A stretch of DNA of 64,000 nucleotides from Nocardia seriolae NBRC 15557 (GTDB taxonomy: Bacteria > Actinomycetota > Actinomycetes > Mycobacteriales > Mycobacteriaceae). The stretch covers positions 20,372 to 84,371 of the forward strand of contig NZ_BJWY01000018.1 in NCBI RefSeq assembly GCF_007990715.1. The letters are read 5' to 3'. Below, piece by piece: positions 35,835-43,329 of this stretch (position 1 is its first letter; every line of letters starts with the position of its first letter). Made by a program: the position numbers and the translations under genes. The notes below the pieces were generated by a model. It made no database searches. It worked only from the letters and a program-made list of their open reading frames with translations, and was not told the origin of the DNA.

Positions 35835-36180
35835 GTTGCATGGTGGCCCATAGCCCCGCCGCGTGCAGCCGCTGTACGTCGTGTTCCATCTTGTCGCGGG
35901 AGCCGGCGGACACCACGGCCTTGCCCTCGTTGTGCACCTTCAGCATGAGCTCGGTTGCCTTGCCTTTGCTGTAGCCGAACAGCTTCTGGAAGATGTAGGT
36001 CACGTAGTGCATGAGGTTGACCGGATCGTCCCAAACGACGGTGACCCAGGGCCGATCCTCGGCTTCCAGAATCTCGGAGTATTCGATGGCCTCCGGTGTC
36101 GCCTGTGCCGCCGACAAAGTCACGTTCCCGGCGGCCGGACCGCCAGCGACCCGGACAACGTCGTGATTACACAGACCCAT
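35824..36180 (-). CDS. clpS: ATP-dependent Clp protease adaptor ClpS
   Basis: The 118-residue adaptor delivers N-degron substrates to ClpC1-ClpP. The core reads [72 protein letters not shown], with the Asn-binding WDDPVN and the hydrophobic pocket of the family. About 45 residues of variable N-terminus precede the core. The start is uncertain: ATG at 36180 is assumed and in-frame starts up to 36228 are possible, none with a clear ribosome-binding site. It overlaps DUF2017 downstream. Confidence 0.88.
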   Translation of the reverse strand: MGLCNHDVVRVAGGPAAGNVTLSAAQATPEAIEYSEILEAEDRPWVTVVWDDPVNLMHYVTYIFQKLFGYSKGKATELMLKVHNEGKAVVSAGSRDKMEHDVQRLHAAGLWATMQRDD

Positions 36181-36253
36181 AACAACCAGGGTACGACCTG
36201 ACATCACCGAAACAACAGCTGTATCCAATTGCCCTCCGCTTCGCTCCGGGCGG

Positions 36254-36343
36254 GTTCGCGGCCCTGTTACCTCGGCCTTCCCTCCTCCACTCCTCCGCTT
36301 CGCTCCCCCGCTCCGTCAGTCCAGGCCGAGGCGGGCCGCGAAC
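36254..36343. repeat. Long hairpin element, copy C (upstream of pncB)
   Basis: The outer stem GTTCGCGGCCC (36254-36264) pairs with GGGCCGCGAAC (36333-36343), and the inner stem CTCGGCCT (36271-36278) pairs with AGGCCGAG (36323-36330). The 44-nt loop is a pyrimidine-rich strand containing CTCCGCTTCGCTCC, which is also repeated just outside the hairpin at 36234-36247. The element is homologous, in inverted orientation, to 38643-38744. It fills most of the gap between clpS and pncB. The inner stem differs between copies by matched changes on both arms. Confidence 0.75.
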
Positions 36344-36360
36344 TTCCAGTACCTGCGTCC

Positions 36361-36366
36361 TAGAGT
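36361..36366 (+). promoter_or_regulatory. Putative -10 box of a leaderless pncB transcript
   Basis: TAGAGT lies 6 nt before the pncB GTG at 36373, the spacing expected when transcription begins at the start codon. No good -35 hexamer is present and no Shine-Dalgarno sequence is visible, so this is a weak prediction. Confidence 0.3.
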
Positions 36367-36372
36367 GAACTC

Positions 36373-37686
36373 GTGATGATCGCCGACGGACTGACCAGTA
36401 CCGCTCTGCTCACCGACCAGTACGAGCTCACCATGCTCGCGGCGGCGCTGGCCGACGGTTCGGCCCAGCGGCAGTGCACCTTCGAGGTATTCGCCCGCAG
36501 ATTGCCGCACGGTCGCAGGTACGGTGTGGTCGCCGGGACCGGGCGATTGCTCACGGCGCTGAGCGCATTCCGTTTCGGCGCACCGGAACTGGCGATCGCC
36601 GCGAAGTTCCTGGACGCGCGCACCCTGGAATGGTTGCGCGACTATCGATTCGGCGGCGAGATCGACGGCTACCGCGAGGGTGAGCTGTATTTCCCCGGCT
36701 CCCCCATCCTCACCGTGCGCGGCACCTTCGCCGAATGCGTGCTGCTGGAAACCCTGATCCTGTCGATCTACAACCACGACAGCGCCATCGCCGCCGCGGC
36801 CGCGCGCATGGTGAGCGCCGCCGGCGGCCGCCGCATGATCGAAATGGGCTCGCGCCGAACGCGCGAACTGGCCGCCCCGGCCAGCGCCCGCGCCGCCTAC
36901 CTGGCCGGATTCGACGCCACCTCCAATCTGGAGGCCGCCCGCAGCTTCGGCGTGCCCAGCGCGGGCACCAGCGCGCACGCCTTCACCCTGCTGCACTCCG
37001 GCGCGGACGGCGCGCACGAGGCGGCCGCCTTCCGCAGCCAGATCGAGGCGCTGGGCATCGGCACCACGCTGCTGGTGGACACCTTCGACATCACCCGCGG
37101 CGTGGCCACCGCCATCGAGGTGGCCGGGCCCGAATTGGGCGGCGTGCGCATCGATTCCGGTGATCTGGGCGTGCTGGCCCGGCAGGTGCGCGAGCAGCTG
37201 GACGCCCTGGGCGCGATCCGCACCCACATCGTGGTCTCCGGCGACCTGGACGAATACGCCATCGCCGCGCTGCGCGCCGAGCCGGTGGACGTCTACGGCG
37301 TCGGCACCTCACTGGTCGTCGGCTCCGGCGCGCCGACCGCGGGCATGGTCTACAAGCTGGTCGAGGTGGAGGGCGTTCCGGTGGCCAAGCGCAGCTCCCA
37401 CAAGGAGTCTCGCGGCGGCACCAAGCGCGCGATCCGGCTGGTCCGCCGCACCGGCACGATGGTCGAGGAAAGCGTCTACCCCGCTTCCGCGCCGCGTCCG
37501 GAGCCCGACGGCCTCGAGATCCGGGATCTGCAGGTGCCGCTGGTGCGCAAGGGTGCGGTGGTGGCCGATCAGCCGACGCTGGCGCAGAGCCGGGAGCTGG
37601 TGGCCAAGGGGCTGGTCAGCCTGCCTTGGGAGGGTCTGAAACTGTCGGTGGGAGAGCCGGCGATTCCGACGACATTCGTGAGCTGA
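36373..37686 (+). CDS. pncB: Nicotinate phosphoribosyltransferase
   Basis: The 437-residue type II phosphoribosyltransferase converts nicotinate and PRPP to nicotinate mononucleotide in the Preiss-Handler NAD salvage route. Signatures are LLTDQYELTMLAAALADGSA at the N-terminus, LETLILSIYNHDSAIAAAAARMV, DATSNLEAARSFGVPSAGTSAHAFTLLH (with the histidine region that is phosphorylated in the family), LGGVRIDSGDLGVLARQVR and YGVGTSLVVGSGAPTAGMVYKLVEV. GTG at 36373 is immediately followed by an ATG that could also be used. It matches M. tuberculosis Rv1330c (PncB1). The partner enzyme PncA is encoded 350 bp downstream. Confidence 0.93.
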   Translation: MMIADGLTSTALLTDQYELTMLAAALADGSAQRQCTFEVFARRLPHGRRYGVVAGTGRLLTALSAFRFGAPELAIAAKFLDARTLEWLRDYRFGGEIDGYREGELYFPGSPILTVRGTFAECVLLETLILSIYNHDSAIAAAAARMVSAAGGRRMIEMGSRRTRELAAPASARAAYLAGFDATSNLEAARSFGVPSAGTSAHAFTLLHSGADGAHEAAAFRSQIEALGIGTTLLVDTFDITRGVATAIEVAGPELGGVRIDSGDLGVLARQVREQLDALGAIRTHIVVSGDLDEYAIAALRAEPVDVYGVGTSLVVGSGAPTAGMVYKLVEVEGVPVAKRSSHKESRGGTKRAIRLVRRTGTMVEESVYPASAPRPEPDGLEIRDLQVPLVRKGAVVADQPTLAQSRELVAKGLVSLPWEGLKLSVGEPAIPTTFVS

Positions 37687-37924
37687 TCCGCCGGCGCCGC
37701 CGGGCGTTCACCGCGACCACGGCGGCGACCACCGCGATCAGCGCGATCTTGCCCGCCTTGCCCGCCAATCCGATGACATGCCCGATCGCCGCGAAAATCT
37801 TGAAGTGAACCAGCGCGTGCGACGCGTCCACCATCCACTCCCCGCCGTCGAACGAGACCATGACCGCGAGCAGCGCGGCGAGCACCGCGACAGTCAGAAA
37901 CCAGCGGACGACAACACGACTCAT
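37616..37924 (-). CDS. Small two-helix membrane protein overlapping the end of pncB
   Basis: The 102-residue minus-strand product begins MSRVVVRWFLTVAVLAALLAVMVSF (helix about 8-25), has a middle segment GGEWMVDASHALVHFKIFAAIGHVIGLAG and a second helix (AGKIALIAVVAAVVAVNA) before an Arg-rich cytoplasmic end. Its 3' end overlaps the last 71 bp of the convergent pncB gene. ATG at 37924 follows GGGGGGATTC. Hydrophobicity pattern and start signal support a real gene; I do not recognise the family. Confidence 0.55.
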   Translation of the reverse strand: MSRVVVRWFLTVAVLAALLAVMVSFDGGEWMVDASHALVHFKIFAAIGHVIGLAGKAGKIALIAVVAAVVAVNARRRRRISSRMSSESPALPPTVSDPPKAG

Positions 37925-38037
37925 GAATCCCCCCGAGGGTCGGTGCGAGCCGCGTGGACCGGTCGAGACCCGGGCGGCACAATGCAATACGAGGGCCGAA
38001 CCGTCGTGGTTCACCCAGGCACCGGGAGGACGGGCCC

Positions 38038-38607
38038 ATGAGTCGAGCCCTGATCGTCGTCGACGTGCAGAACGATTTCTGTGAGGGCGGATCACTGGCC
38101 GTCGCGGGCGGCGCGGCGGTGGCCGAGCGCATCACCGAATACCTGGGCGTCTCCGATTACACCGCCGTCGTCGCCACCCGCGACTTCCACGTCGACCCGG
38201 GCGCGCACTTCTCCGCCACCCCCGACTATGTCGACACCTGGCCCCCGCACTGCCGCGCCGACACCCCGGGCGCGGACTTCCACCCCGACCTGAGCACCGG
38301 GCCGATCCAGGAGATCTTCTCCAAAGGTGCCTACACCGCGGCCTATTCGGGTTTCGAGGGCACCGCCACCGACGGTTCCACCACCCTCGCCGCCTGGCTG
38401 CGCGCCCGCGACATCGACGCCGTGGACGTCTGCGGCATCGCCACCGACCACTGTGTCCGCGCCACCGCCCTCGACGCCCGCTCCGAGGGCTTCGACACCC
38501 GGGTCCTCCTCGGCCTGACCGCCGCCGTCTCCCCCGACGCCCTCTCCCCCGTCCTGGCCGAACTCCGCGCCTCCGGCGTCGAACTGGCCGGGACGCTCGA
38601 GAACTGA
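38038..38607 (+). CDS. pncA: Nicotinamidase/pyrazinamidase
   Basis: The 189-residue enzyme hydrolyses nicotinamide to nicotinate, feeding PncB. The catalytic triad is visible at the family positions: Asp9 in VVDVQNDF, Lys96 in FSKGAYTA and Cys139 in ATDHCVRA. The metal ligands Asp49, His51, His57 (in RDFHVDPGAH) and His71 are at the same numbers as in M. tuberculosis PncA as I remember it. Homologues also activate pyrazinamide. The start at 38038 follows GGGAGGACGGGCCC. Confidence 0.93.
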   Translation: MSRALIVVDVQNDFCEGGSLAVAGGAAVAERITEYLGVSDYTAVVATRDFHVDPGAHFSATPDYVDTWPPHCRADTPGADFHPDLSTGPIQEIFSKGAYTAAYSGFEGTATDGSTTLAAWLRARDIDAVDVCGIATDHCVRATALDARSEGFDTRVLLGLTAAVSPDALSPVLAELRASGVELAGTLEN

Positions 38608-38642
38608 AACCACCCCTGGGCATTGAAGTGGAGTCGCCTTCA

Positions 38643-38744
38643 GGTTCGCGGCCCGTCTCGTTCTGGACTGAGCGGAGCCGGGGGCGCGAAGCGGAGGGAG
38701 GGAAGCGGAGGGAGGGAAGAACGAGACCTCCCGGGCCGCGAACC
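38643..38744. repeat. Long hairpin element, copy D (between pncA and dinG)
   Basis: The outer stem GGTTCGCGGCCC (38643-38654) pairs with GGGCCGCGAACC (38733-38744), and the inner stem GTCTCGTTCT (38655-38664) pairs with AGAACGAGAC (38718-38727). The 53-nt loop is a purine-rich strand with a duplicated GCGGAGGGAGGGAA motif. Its reverse complement aligns with 36254-36343 through stems and loop, including TCAGTCC and CTCCGCTTCGC. A second, short GCGGCGGC/GCCGCCGC hairpin abuts it at 38746-38764. Transcripts running from pncA to dinG would contain the structure. Confidence 0.75.
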
Positions 38745-38804
38745 CGCGGCGGCGCAGCCGCCGCAAATCAAACACTGTCGGCGCGGCGCAGTAATCTGGC
38801 CGCC

Positions 38805-40856
38805 GTGCCCGAACTGCCCGCCGTTCCGAAACTGTTGGCCACCGCTGTACAGGCGTTGGGAGGTAGGGAGCGCTCCGGGCAGCAGACCATGTCGGCTGCG
38901 GTCGCGCACGCGATCGACACCGGCGAGCACTTGGCCGTGCAGGCCGGAACCGGAACCGGCAAGTCGCTCGCGTACCTGGTCCCGAGTCTGCGCCACGCGG
39001 TGCGGACGGGGCGGACGGTGGTGGTCTCGACCGCGACCATCGCGCTCCAGCGGCAGTTGGTGGATCGGGATCTGCCGCGCCTGGCGGATGCGCTGGCGCC
39101 CCAGCTGGGGCGGGTGCCGCAGTTCGCGATTCTCAAAGGGCGTAACAACTATCTGTGCCTGAACAAGATCAATAGCGCGATTCCGGACGAGCCCGAGGCG
39201 GAGTTGTTCGACGCCTTCGCGATTTCCAAACTGGGCCGCGAGGTGCAGCGGCTGCACGAGTGGGTGTCCGATACCGAGACCGGGGATCGCGACGAGCTGA
39301 CGCCGGGCGTGAGTGACCGGGCCTGGCGGCAGGTGAGCGTGAGTTCGCGTGAATGCCTGGGCAAGTCGCGCTGCCCGTTCGGGCAGGACTGCTTCGCGGA
39401 GAAGGCGCGCGCGGAGTCCGGGCAGGCCGATGTGGTGGTCACCAATCACGCGCTGCTGGCCATCGACGCCATCAGCGGGATCCAGGTGCTGCCCGAACAC
39501 GATGTGGTGGTCGTGGACGAGGCGCACGAACTGGTGGACCGGGTGACCGGCGTGGCCACCGCGGAACTGTCCACCACCGCCATCAGCGCCGCGGCCAAGC
39601 GCTGCGCGAAGCTGATCGACGAGCAGGAGGTGGACCGCCTCGAGAATGCCGCCGAGGCCTGGCACGAACTGCTCGACGACCTGAATCCCGGCCGCTGGGA
39701 CCGGATGCCGGACGGCGCGGCCCCGGTGCTCGCGCTCATCCGCGACGCGGCTTGGAACGCGCGCACGGCCCTGGCCCCGCAGGGCGGCAGTGCGGCCGCC
39801 TCCGATCCGGAGGGCGCGGCGGCCCGCAATCAGGCGCTGGCGGCCGTGGAGGAGGTGCACGACGCCGCGGTCCGCGTGCTCACCACCTACGAGGAGGCCG
39901 ACCCGGCCGCGCATCGCGATGTCATCTGGCTGGCCGCCGAGGAGCTGCGCGGGGTGCCGCGCCGCACGCTGCACATGGCCCCGCTCTCGGTGGGCGGGCT
40001 GCTGCGCAGCCGCCTGTTCGGTACGGCCACGGTCGTTCTCACCTCGGCCACGCTGCAGATCGGCGGCTCCTTCGACAATCTGGCCGTCACCTGGGGCCTG
40101 CCCCCGCAGTCGGCGTCGAAGGTGGATCCCGCGCTGGCCAACGGCGCGGAGGCCCCGTCGGACGAGAAATCGCTGCGCTGGAATTCCGTGGACGTCGGCT
40201 CGCCGTTCGACCACGCCAAGTCCGGAATCCTGTACGTGGCAAAGCATCTGCCCGCGCCCGGGCGGGACGGGTTGCCGCAGTCGTATCTGGACGAGATCGA
40301 GCGGCTCATCACCGCGGCGGGCGGGCGCACCCTGGGCCTGTTCTCGTCCATGCGAGCGGCCAAGGCGGCCACCGAAGTTCTGCGTGAACGGCTCGACACA
40401 CCGATTCTGTGCCAGGGCGACGACGCCACCGGCGCGCTGGTCCGGAAATTCGCCGACGACCCGGAAATCTCACTCTTCGGGACGCTTTCGCTGTGGCAGG
40501 GCGTGGATGTGCCGGGCCCGTCGCTGAGTCTGGTGATCCTGGACCGCATTCCGTTCCCGCGTCCGGACGATCCGCTGCTGGTGGCCCGGCAGCGCGCGGT
40601 GGAATCGCGCGGTGGCAATGGTTTTCTGTCGGTCGCGGCCAATCACGCGGCACTGCTGTTGGCGCAGGGCACGGGTCGTTTGCTGCGCAGTGTGGACGAT
40701 CGCGGCGTTATCGCAATTCTTGATTCCCGACTCGCCACGGCGCGCTATGGCGGTTATCTCCGAGCATCGTTGCCGCCATATTGGGAAACATCCGATCCCC
40801 AAGTTGTGACAAAAGCTCTCGAACGACTGACAAATAGTGTCGCACAATTGAAATGA
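38805..40856 (+). CDS. dinG: DinG-family iron-sulfur ATP-dependent DNA helicase
   Basis: The 683-residue XPD/DinG-like superfamily 2 helicase corresponds to Rv1329c. The Walker A motif GTGTGKS is at 48-54, the DEAH box is in VVVVDEAHELVDRV, and the four Fe-S cluster cysteines are visible in NNYLCLNK, SSRECLGKSRCPFGQDC. The C-terminal helicase motifs are GLFSSMRAAKAA, LFGTLSLWQGVDVPGPSLSLVILDRIPFPRPDDPL and AQGTGRLLRSVDDRGVIAILDSRL. It unwinds DNA with 5' overhangs, R-loops or G-quadruplexes in related proteins. GTG at 38805 has no ribosome-binding site but lies 7 nt after TAATCT (38792-38797), suggesting a leaderless mRNA. Confidence 0.92.
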   Translation: MPELPAVPKLLATAVQALGGRERSGQQTMSAAVAHAIDTGEHLAVQAGTGTGKSLAYLVPSLRHAVRTGRTVVVSTATIALQRQLVDRDLPRLADALAPQLGRVPQFAILKGRNNYLCLNKINSAIPDEPEAELFDAFAISKLGREVQRLHEWVSDTETGDRDELTPGVSDRAWRQVSVSSRECLGKSRCPFGQDCFAEKARAESGQADVVVTNHALLAIDAISGIQVLPEHDVVVVDEAHELVDRVTGVATAELSTTAISAAAKRCAKLIDEQEVDRLENAAEAWHELLDDLNPGRWDRMPDGAAPVLALIRDAAWNARTALAPQGGSAAASDPEGAAARNQALAAVEEVHDAAVRVLTTYEEADPAAHRDVIWLAAEELRGVPRRTLHMAPLSVGGLLRSRLFGTATVVLTSATLQIGGSFDNLAVTWGLPPQSASKVDPALANGAEAPSDEKSLRWNSVDVGSPFDHAKSGILYVAKHLPAPGRDGLPQSYLDEIERLITAAGGRTLGLFSSMRAAKAATEVLRERLDTPILCQGDDATGALVRKFADDPEISLFGTLSLWQGVDVPGPSLSLVILDRIPFPRPDDPLLVARQRAVESRGGNGFLSVAANHAALLLAQGTGRLLRSVDDRGVIAILDSRLATARYGGYLRASLPPYWETSDPQVVTKALERLTNSVAQLK

Positions 40857-40878
40857 CCCTGTGAGAACAGTCACAGGG
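40857..40878 (+). terminator. dinG terminator hairpin
   Basis: CCCTGTGA (40857-40864) pairs with TCACAGGG (40871-40878) around a 6-nt loop, beginning right after the dinG stop. Confidence 0.6.
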
Positions 40879-40894
40879 GTGGTTCCTACTTCCG

Positions 40895-40918
40895 ATCGAA
40901 AGTAAATTAGCTTTCGAT
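40895..40918 (-). terminator. AT-rich hairpin in the dinG-doxX gap
   Basis: ATCGAAAG (40895-40902) pairs with CTTTCGAT (40911-40918) around TAAATTAG. The composition is unusually AT-rich for this genome. It lies downstream of the doxX-like gene (minus strand, ends at 41017) and may be its terminator. Confidence 0.4.
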
Positions 40919-41016
40919 ACTCCGGTGAACCCCCAATTCCCACATCGGATGTGTCAGTTGCCCCCGCGCCAAGCCCTGCACGCGGCGCGGGGGCACCGAA
41001 ACTCCTTCTCCCCCGC

Positions 41017-41544
41017 CTACTTCACCGCGAGCGTGACGAGCGCGGCCACCACGGCCAGCGCCACCGCCGCGGCGCCCCAGACCAGACCCTGACGCTGCCA
41101 CGGACGACCGTGATCCAGCGACAGGCGACCGGGTCCGGCGAAGGCGAATGCCACCGAAGCGATGGCGTAGACCGCGGGCAGCTCCCACATCGCGAAGCCA
41201 CCGCCCCGGGCGGCATTGATCGCATTGAGCATGGTGCCCAGCGCGATCGCCGCGCCGAGCGGCGTCAGCAAACCCAGCACGAGCAGCAGACCGCCGGTGA
41301 TCTCACTGAGACCGGCGAGGGTCGCGAAGAACTTGCCGGGGTCGTAGCCCATGCCCACGAAGGCCTGCCCGGTGGCATCGAGGCCGTATCCGTTGAACCA
41401 GCCGAACAGCTTCTGGCTGCCGTGCACGGCCAGCAGGCCGCCGAAGCCCACGCGGGCGACGAGCAGGCCGATATCGGCGCCGGAGACGCCGTTCGAGGCG
41501 GCGGCCGGGGCGGCGGAGGTGGCGGTGTTCAGCGTTGCGGTCAT
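41017..41544 (-). CDS. DoxX-family membrane protein
   Basis: The 175-residue protein has four membrane helices. The DoxX pattern is IGLLVARVGFGGLLAVHGSQKLFGWFNGYGLDATGQAFVGMGYDPGKFFATLAGLSEITGGLLLVLGLLTPLGAAIALGTM. Family members are linked to thiol/oxidative-stress responses (the mycobacterial membrane-associated oxidoreductase complex contains a DoxX protein) or to terminal quinol oxidation. ATG at 41544. It follows the NCS2 permease on the same strand after 151 bp. Its exact role here is unknown. Confidence 0.82.
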   Translation of the reverse strand: MTATLNTATSAAPAAASNGVSGADIGLLVARVGFGGLLAVHGSQKLFGWFNGYGLDATGQAFVGMGYDPGKFFATLAGLSEITGGLLLVLGLLTPLGAAIALGTMLNAINAARGGGFAMWELPAVYAIASVAFAFAGPGRLSLDHGRPWQRQGLVWGAAAVALAVVAALVTLAVK

Positions 41545-41695
41545 GTCGGGGTCCTCGTCTTCTCGGGTCTTGCGGCTCTTCGGGCGATTTCAACCGGACC
41601 ATGGTCCGCTTCGAAGCCTACAGCAGGTCCCCAACGACGTCGGGCGCGAGGCTATTCCGCCTCGCGCCCGATTCGCGCAATGAAGTCGCCCCGCG

Positions 41696-43057
41696 CTACT
41701 TGGCGAGGAACCAGAAGTAGTAGAGGAAGATCGCCGTGAGCGCCCACATCACCGGATGCACCTCGCGCCAGCGGCGCTTGGCCACCATGACGATCGGGTA
41801 GAACAGCAGGCCCATGGCGATGCCGTTGGCGATCGAGTAGGTCAGCGGCATCATCACCACGGTGATGAAGGCCGGCACCGCGTATTCCAGCTTGTTCCAC
41901 TCGATCTCGCCCAGCGACCGCGCCAGCAGCACGCCGACCACGATGAGCGCGGGCGCGGTCACCGCCGACACGTCGGCGAAGGTGGCGAAGATCGGGAAGA
42001 AGAACAGCGCGATGAGGAACCAGCCCGCGGTGGTGACCGCGGTCAGCCCGGTGCGCCCGCCCGCCGAGACACCCGCGGTAGATTCGACATACGCGGTGGT
42101 GGAGGAGGTGCCGATGATGGCGCCCGCGGCGGTGCCGACCGAGTCGGCGGCCAGCGCCTGGCCCGCGCGCTCCAGCTTGCCGTCGTTCGTGAGCAGCCCG
42201 GCCTGCTTGGCGACACCGATCAAAGTGCCGGAGGCGTCGAAGAAGTCGACGAACAGCATGGTCAGCACGACGACCACCATTTTCCCGGTGAAGGCGTCGG
42301 GCAGGTGGATGATGGCCTGGCCGAAGGTCTGATCCAGGCCGTGCGGCATCGCGGCGATCGAGTCCGGCAGCTTCACCAGCCCGGTGACGATGCCGAGCAC
42401 GGTGGTGCAGAGGATGCCGTAGAGCACCGCGCCGTGCCAGCCGAGCACCAGGAACACGACGGTCACGACCAGCCCGAACAGCGCCAGCAGGGTGGTGCCC
42501 TGGTGGAAGTTGCCCAGGTGCACAAAGGTATTCGGGTCGCTGGTCACGATGCCCGCGCTCTTGAGGCCGAGGAAGGCCACGAACATGCCGATGCCCGCGC
42601 CGACGGCCAGCTTCATCTGCATGGGGATGGCTTCGATGATCTTCTCGCGGACCTTGGTCACGGCCAGCACGAAGAAGATGACGCCGGACAGGAAGGTGCC
42701 CGACAGCGCCTCCTGCCAGGGGATGCCCATGTGCAGCACGACCGTGTAGGCGAAGAAGGCATTGAGGCCCATGCCGGGCGCGAGCGCCACCGGGTACTTG
42801 GCCCACAGGCCCATGACCAGGGTGCCGAAGATGGCGGCGACGGCGGTCGCGGTGAACACCGCCTGCACCGGCATGCCCAGGGGACCGAGGTCGCCGTGGT
42901 CGCCCAGGATGCGCGGGTTCACCGCCAGCACATAGGACATGGCCAGGAACGTGACCGTTCCGGCCATGATCTCGCGCTTGACGGTGGAACCGTGTTCGCT
43001 GATGCCGAAGTACGCGTCGACGCGCTTCTTGGTGCGCGTGCGGACGTCGGTGCTCAT
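41696..43057 (-). CDS. NCS2-family purine (guanine/hypoxanthine) permease
   Basis: The 453-residue membrane protein of the AzgA/PbuG branch begins VDAYFGISEHGSTVKREIMAGTVTFLAMSYVLAVNPRIL. It contains ALAPGMGLNAFFAYTVVLHMGIPWQEAL, LFVDFFDASGTLIGVAKQAGLL and GTSSTTAYVESTAGVSAGGRTGLTAVTTAGWFL, motifs diagnostic for this branch. Fourteen helices are expected. It imports guanine, hypoxanthine or adenine with protons. The start at 43057 was preferred over an upstream in-frame ATG because the family N-terminus follows directly. It is divergent from the SRPBCC/AMP-ligase gene across a 272-bp region. Confidence 0.88.
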   Translation of the reverse strand: MSTDVRTRTKKRVDAYFGISEHGSTVKREIMAGTVTFLAMSYVLAVNPRILGDHGDLGPLGMPVQAVFTATAVAAIFGTLVMGLWAKYPVALAPGMGLNAFFAYTVVLHMGIPWQEALSGTFLSGVIFFVLAVTKVREKIIEAIPMQMKLAVGAGIGMFVAFLGLKSAGIVTSDPNTFVHLGNFHQGTTLLALFGLVVTVVFLVLGWHGAVLYGILCTTVLGIVTGLVKLPDSIAAMPHGLDQTFGQAIIHLPDAFTGKMVVVVLTMLFVDFFDASGTLIGVAKQAGLLTNDGKLERAGQALAADSVGTAAGAIIGTSSTTAYVESTAGVSAGGRTGLTAVTTAGWFLIALFFFPIFATFADVSAVTAPALIVVGVLLARSLGEIEWNKLEYAVPAFITVVMMPLTYSIANGIAMGLLFYPIVMVAKRRWREVHPVMWALTAIFLYYFWFLAK

Positions 43058-43222
43058 GTGTGTGCTGTCTCCAGTCGGAGGAAGGTACGAAGGTTGCCGT
43101 GGGCACCGTACTTGTTCCGTATGTCCGCACATGAACCGCCCCGGCGAACCGCGAGCTACCGCACTTGCCAGAGACTTGTTTTCCCGCCTCTACCAGCGCA
43201 ATTAATTGGCAATTTAAATAAC

Positions 43223-43234
43223 TACCGGCCGGTA
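43223..43234. promoter_or_regulatory. Palindrome TACCGGCCGGTA in an AT-rich divergent region
   Basis: This 12-bp perfect palindrome sits in the gap between the purine permease and the acyl-CoA synthetase fusion. Its flanks are AT-rich and nearly symmetric (AACTACC.../...GGTAATT). It is just upstream of the -35 box at 43246 and resembles a TetR-type operator half-site pair. No cognate regulator gene is adjacent. Confidence 0.45.
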
Positions 43235-43245
43235 ATTAAAGACTC

Positions 43246-43274
43246 TTGACCCTTACTGTCTGGGACGTTACAAA
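43246..43274 (+). promoter_or_regulatory. Vegetative-type promoter of the SRPBCC/AMP-ligase gene
   Basis: TTGACC (43246-43251) and TACAAA (43269-43274) are separated by 17 bp. The expected transcription start leaves a leader of about 50 nt before the GTG at 43330. Confidence 0.5.
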
Positions 43275-43329
43275 TACGTAATCAGCCGGGGGTTTTCAGG
43301 GGAACCGGCCAGGCAGAAGTTGTACGCCA

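Noticed and set aside
36254..38744. Elements C and D as ends of one composite transposon
   Set aside because: No transposase is encoded between them, the interior holds housekeeping NAD genes, and no target-site duplication could be recognised. They are reported as paired hairpin elements instead.
43058..43329. Purine riboswitch upstream of the NCS2 permease
   Set aside because: The region lacks a recognisable three-way junction with conserved loop sequences of the guanine/adenine class, and palindrome and promoter explain the visible structure.
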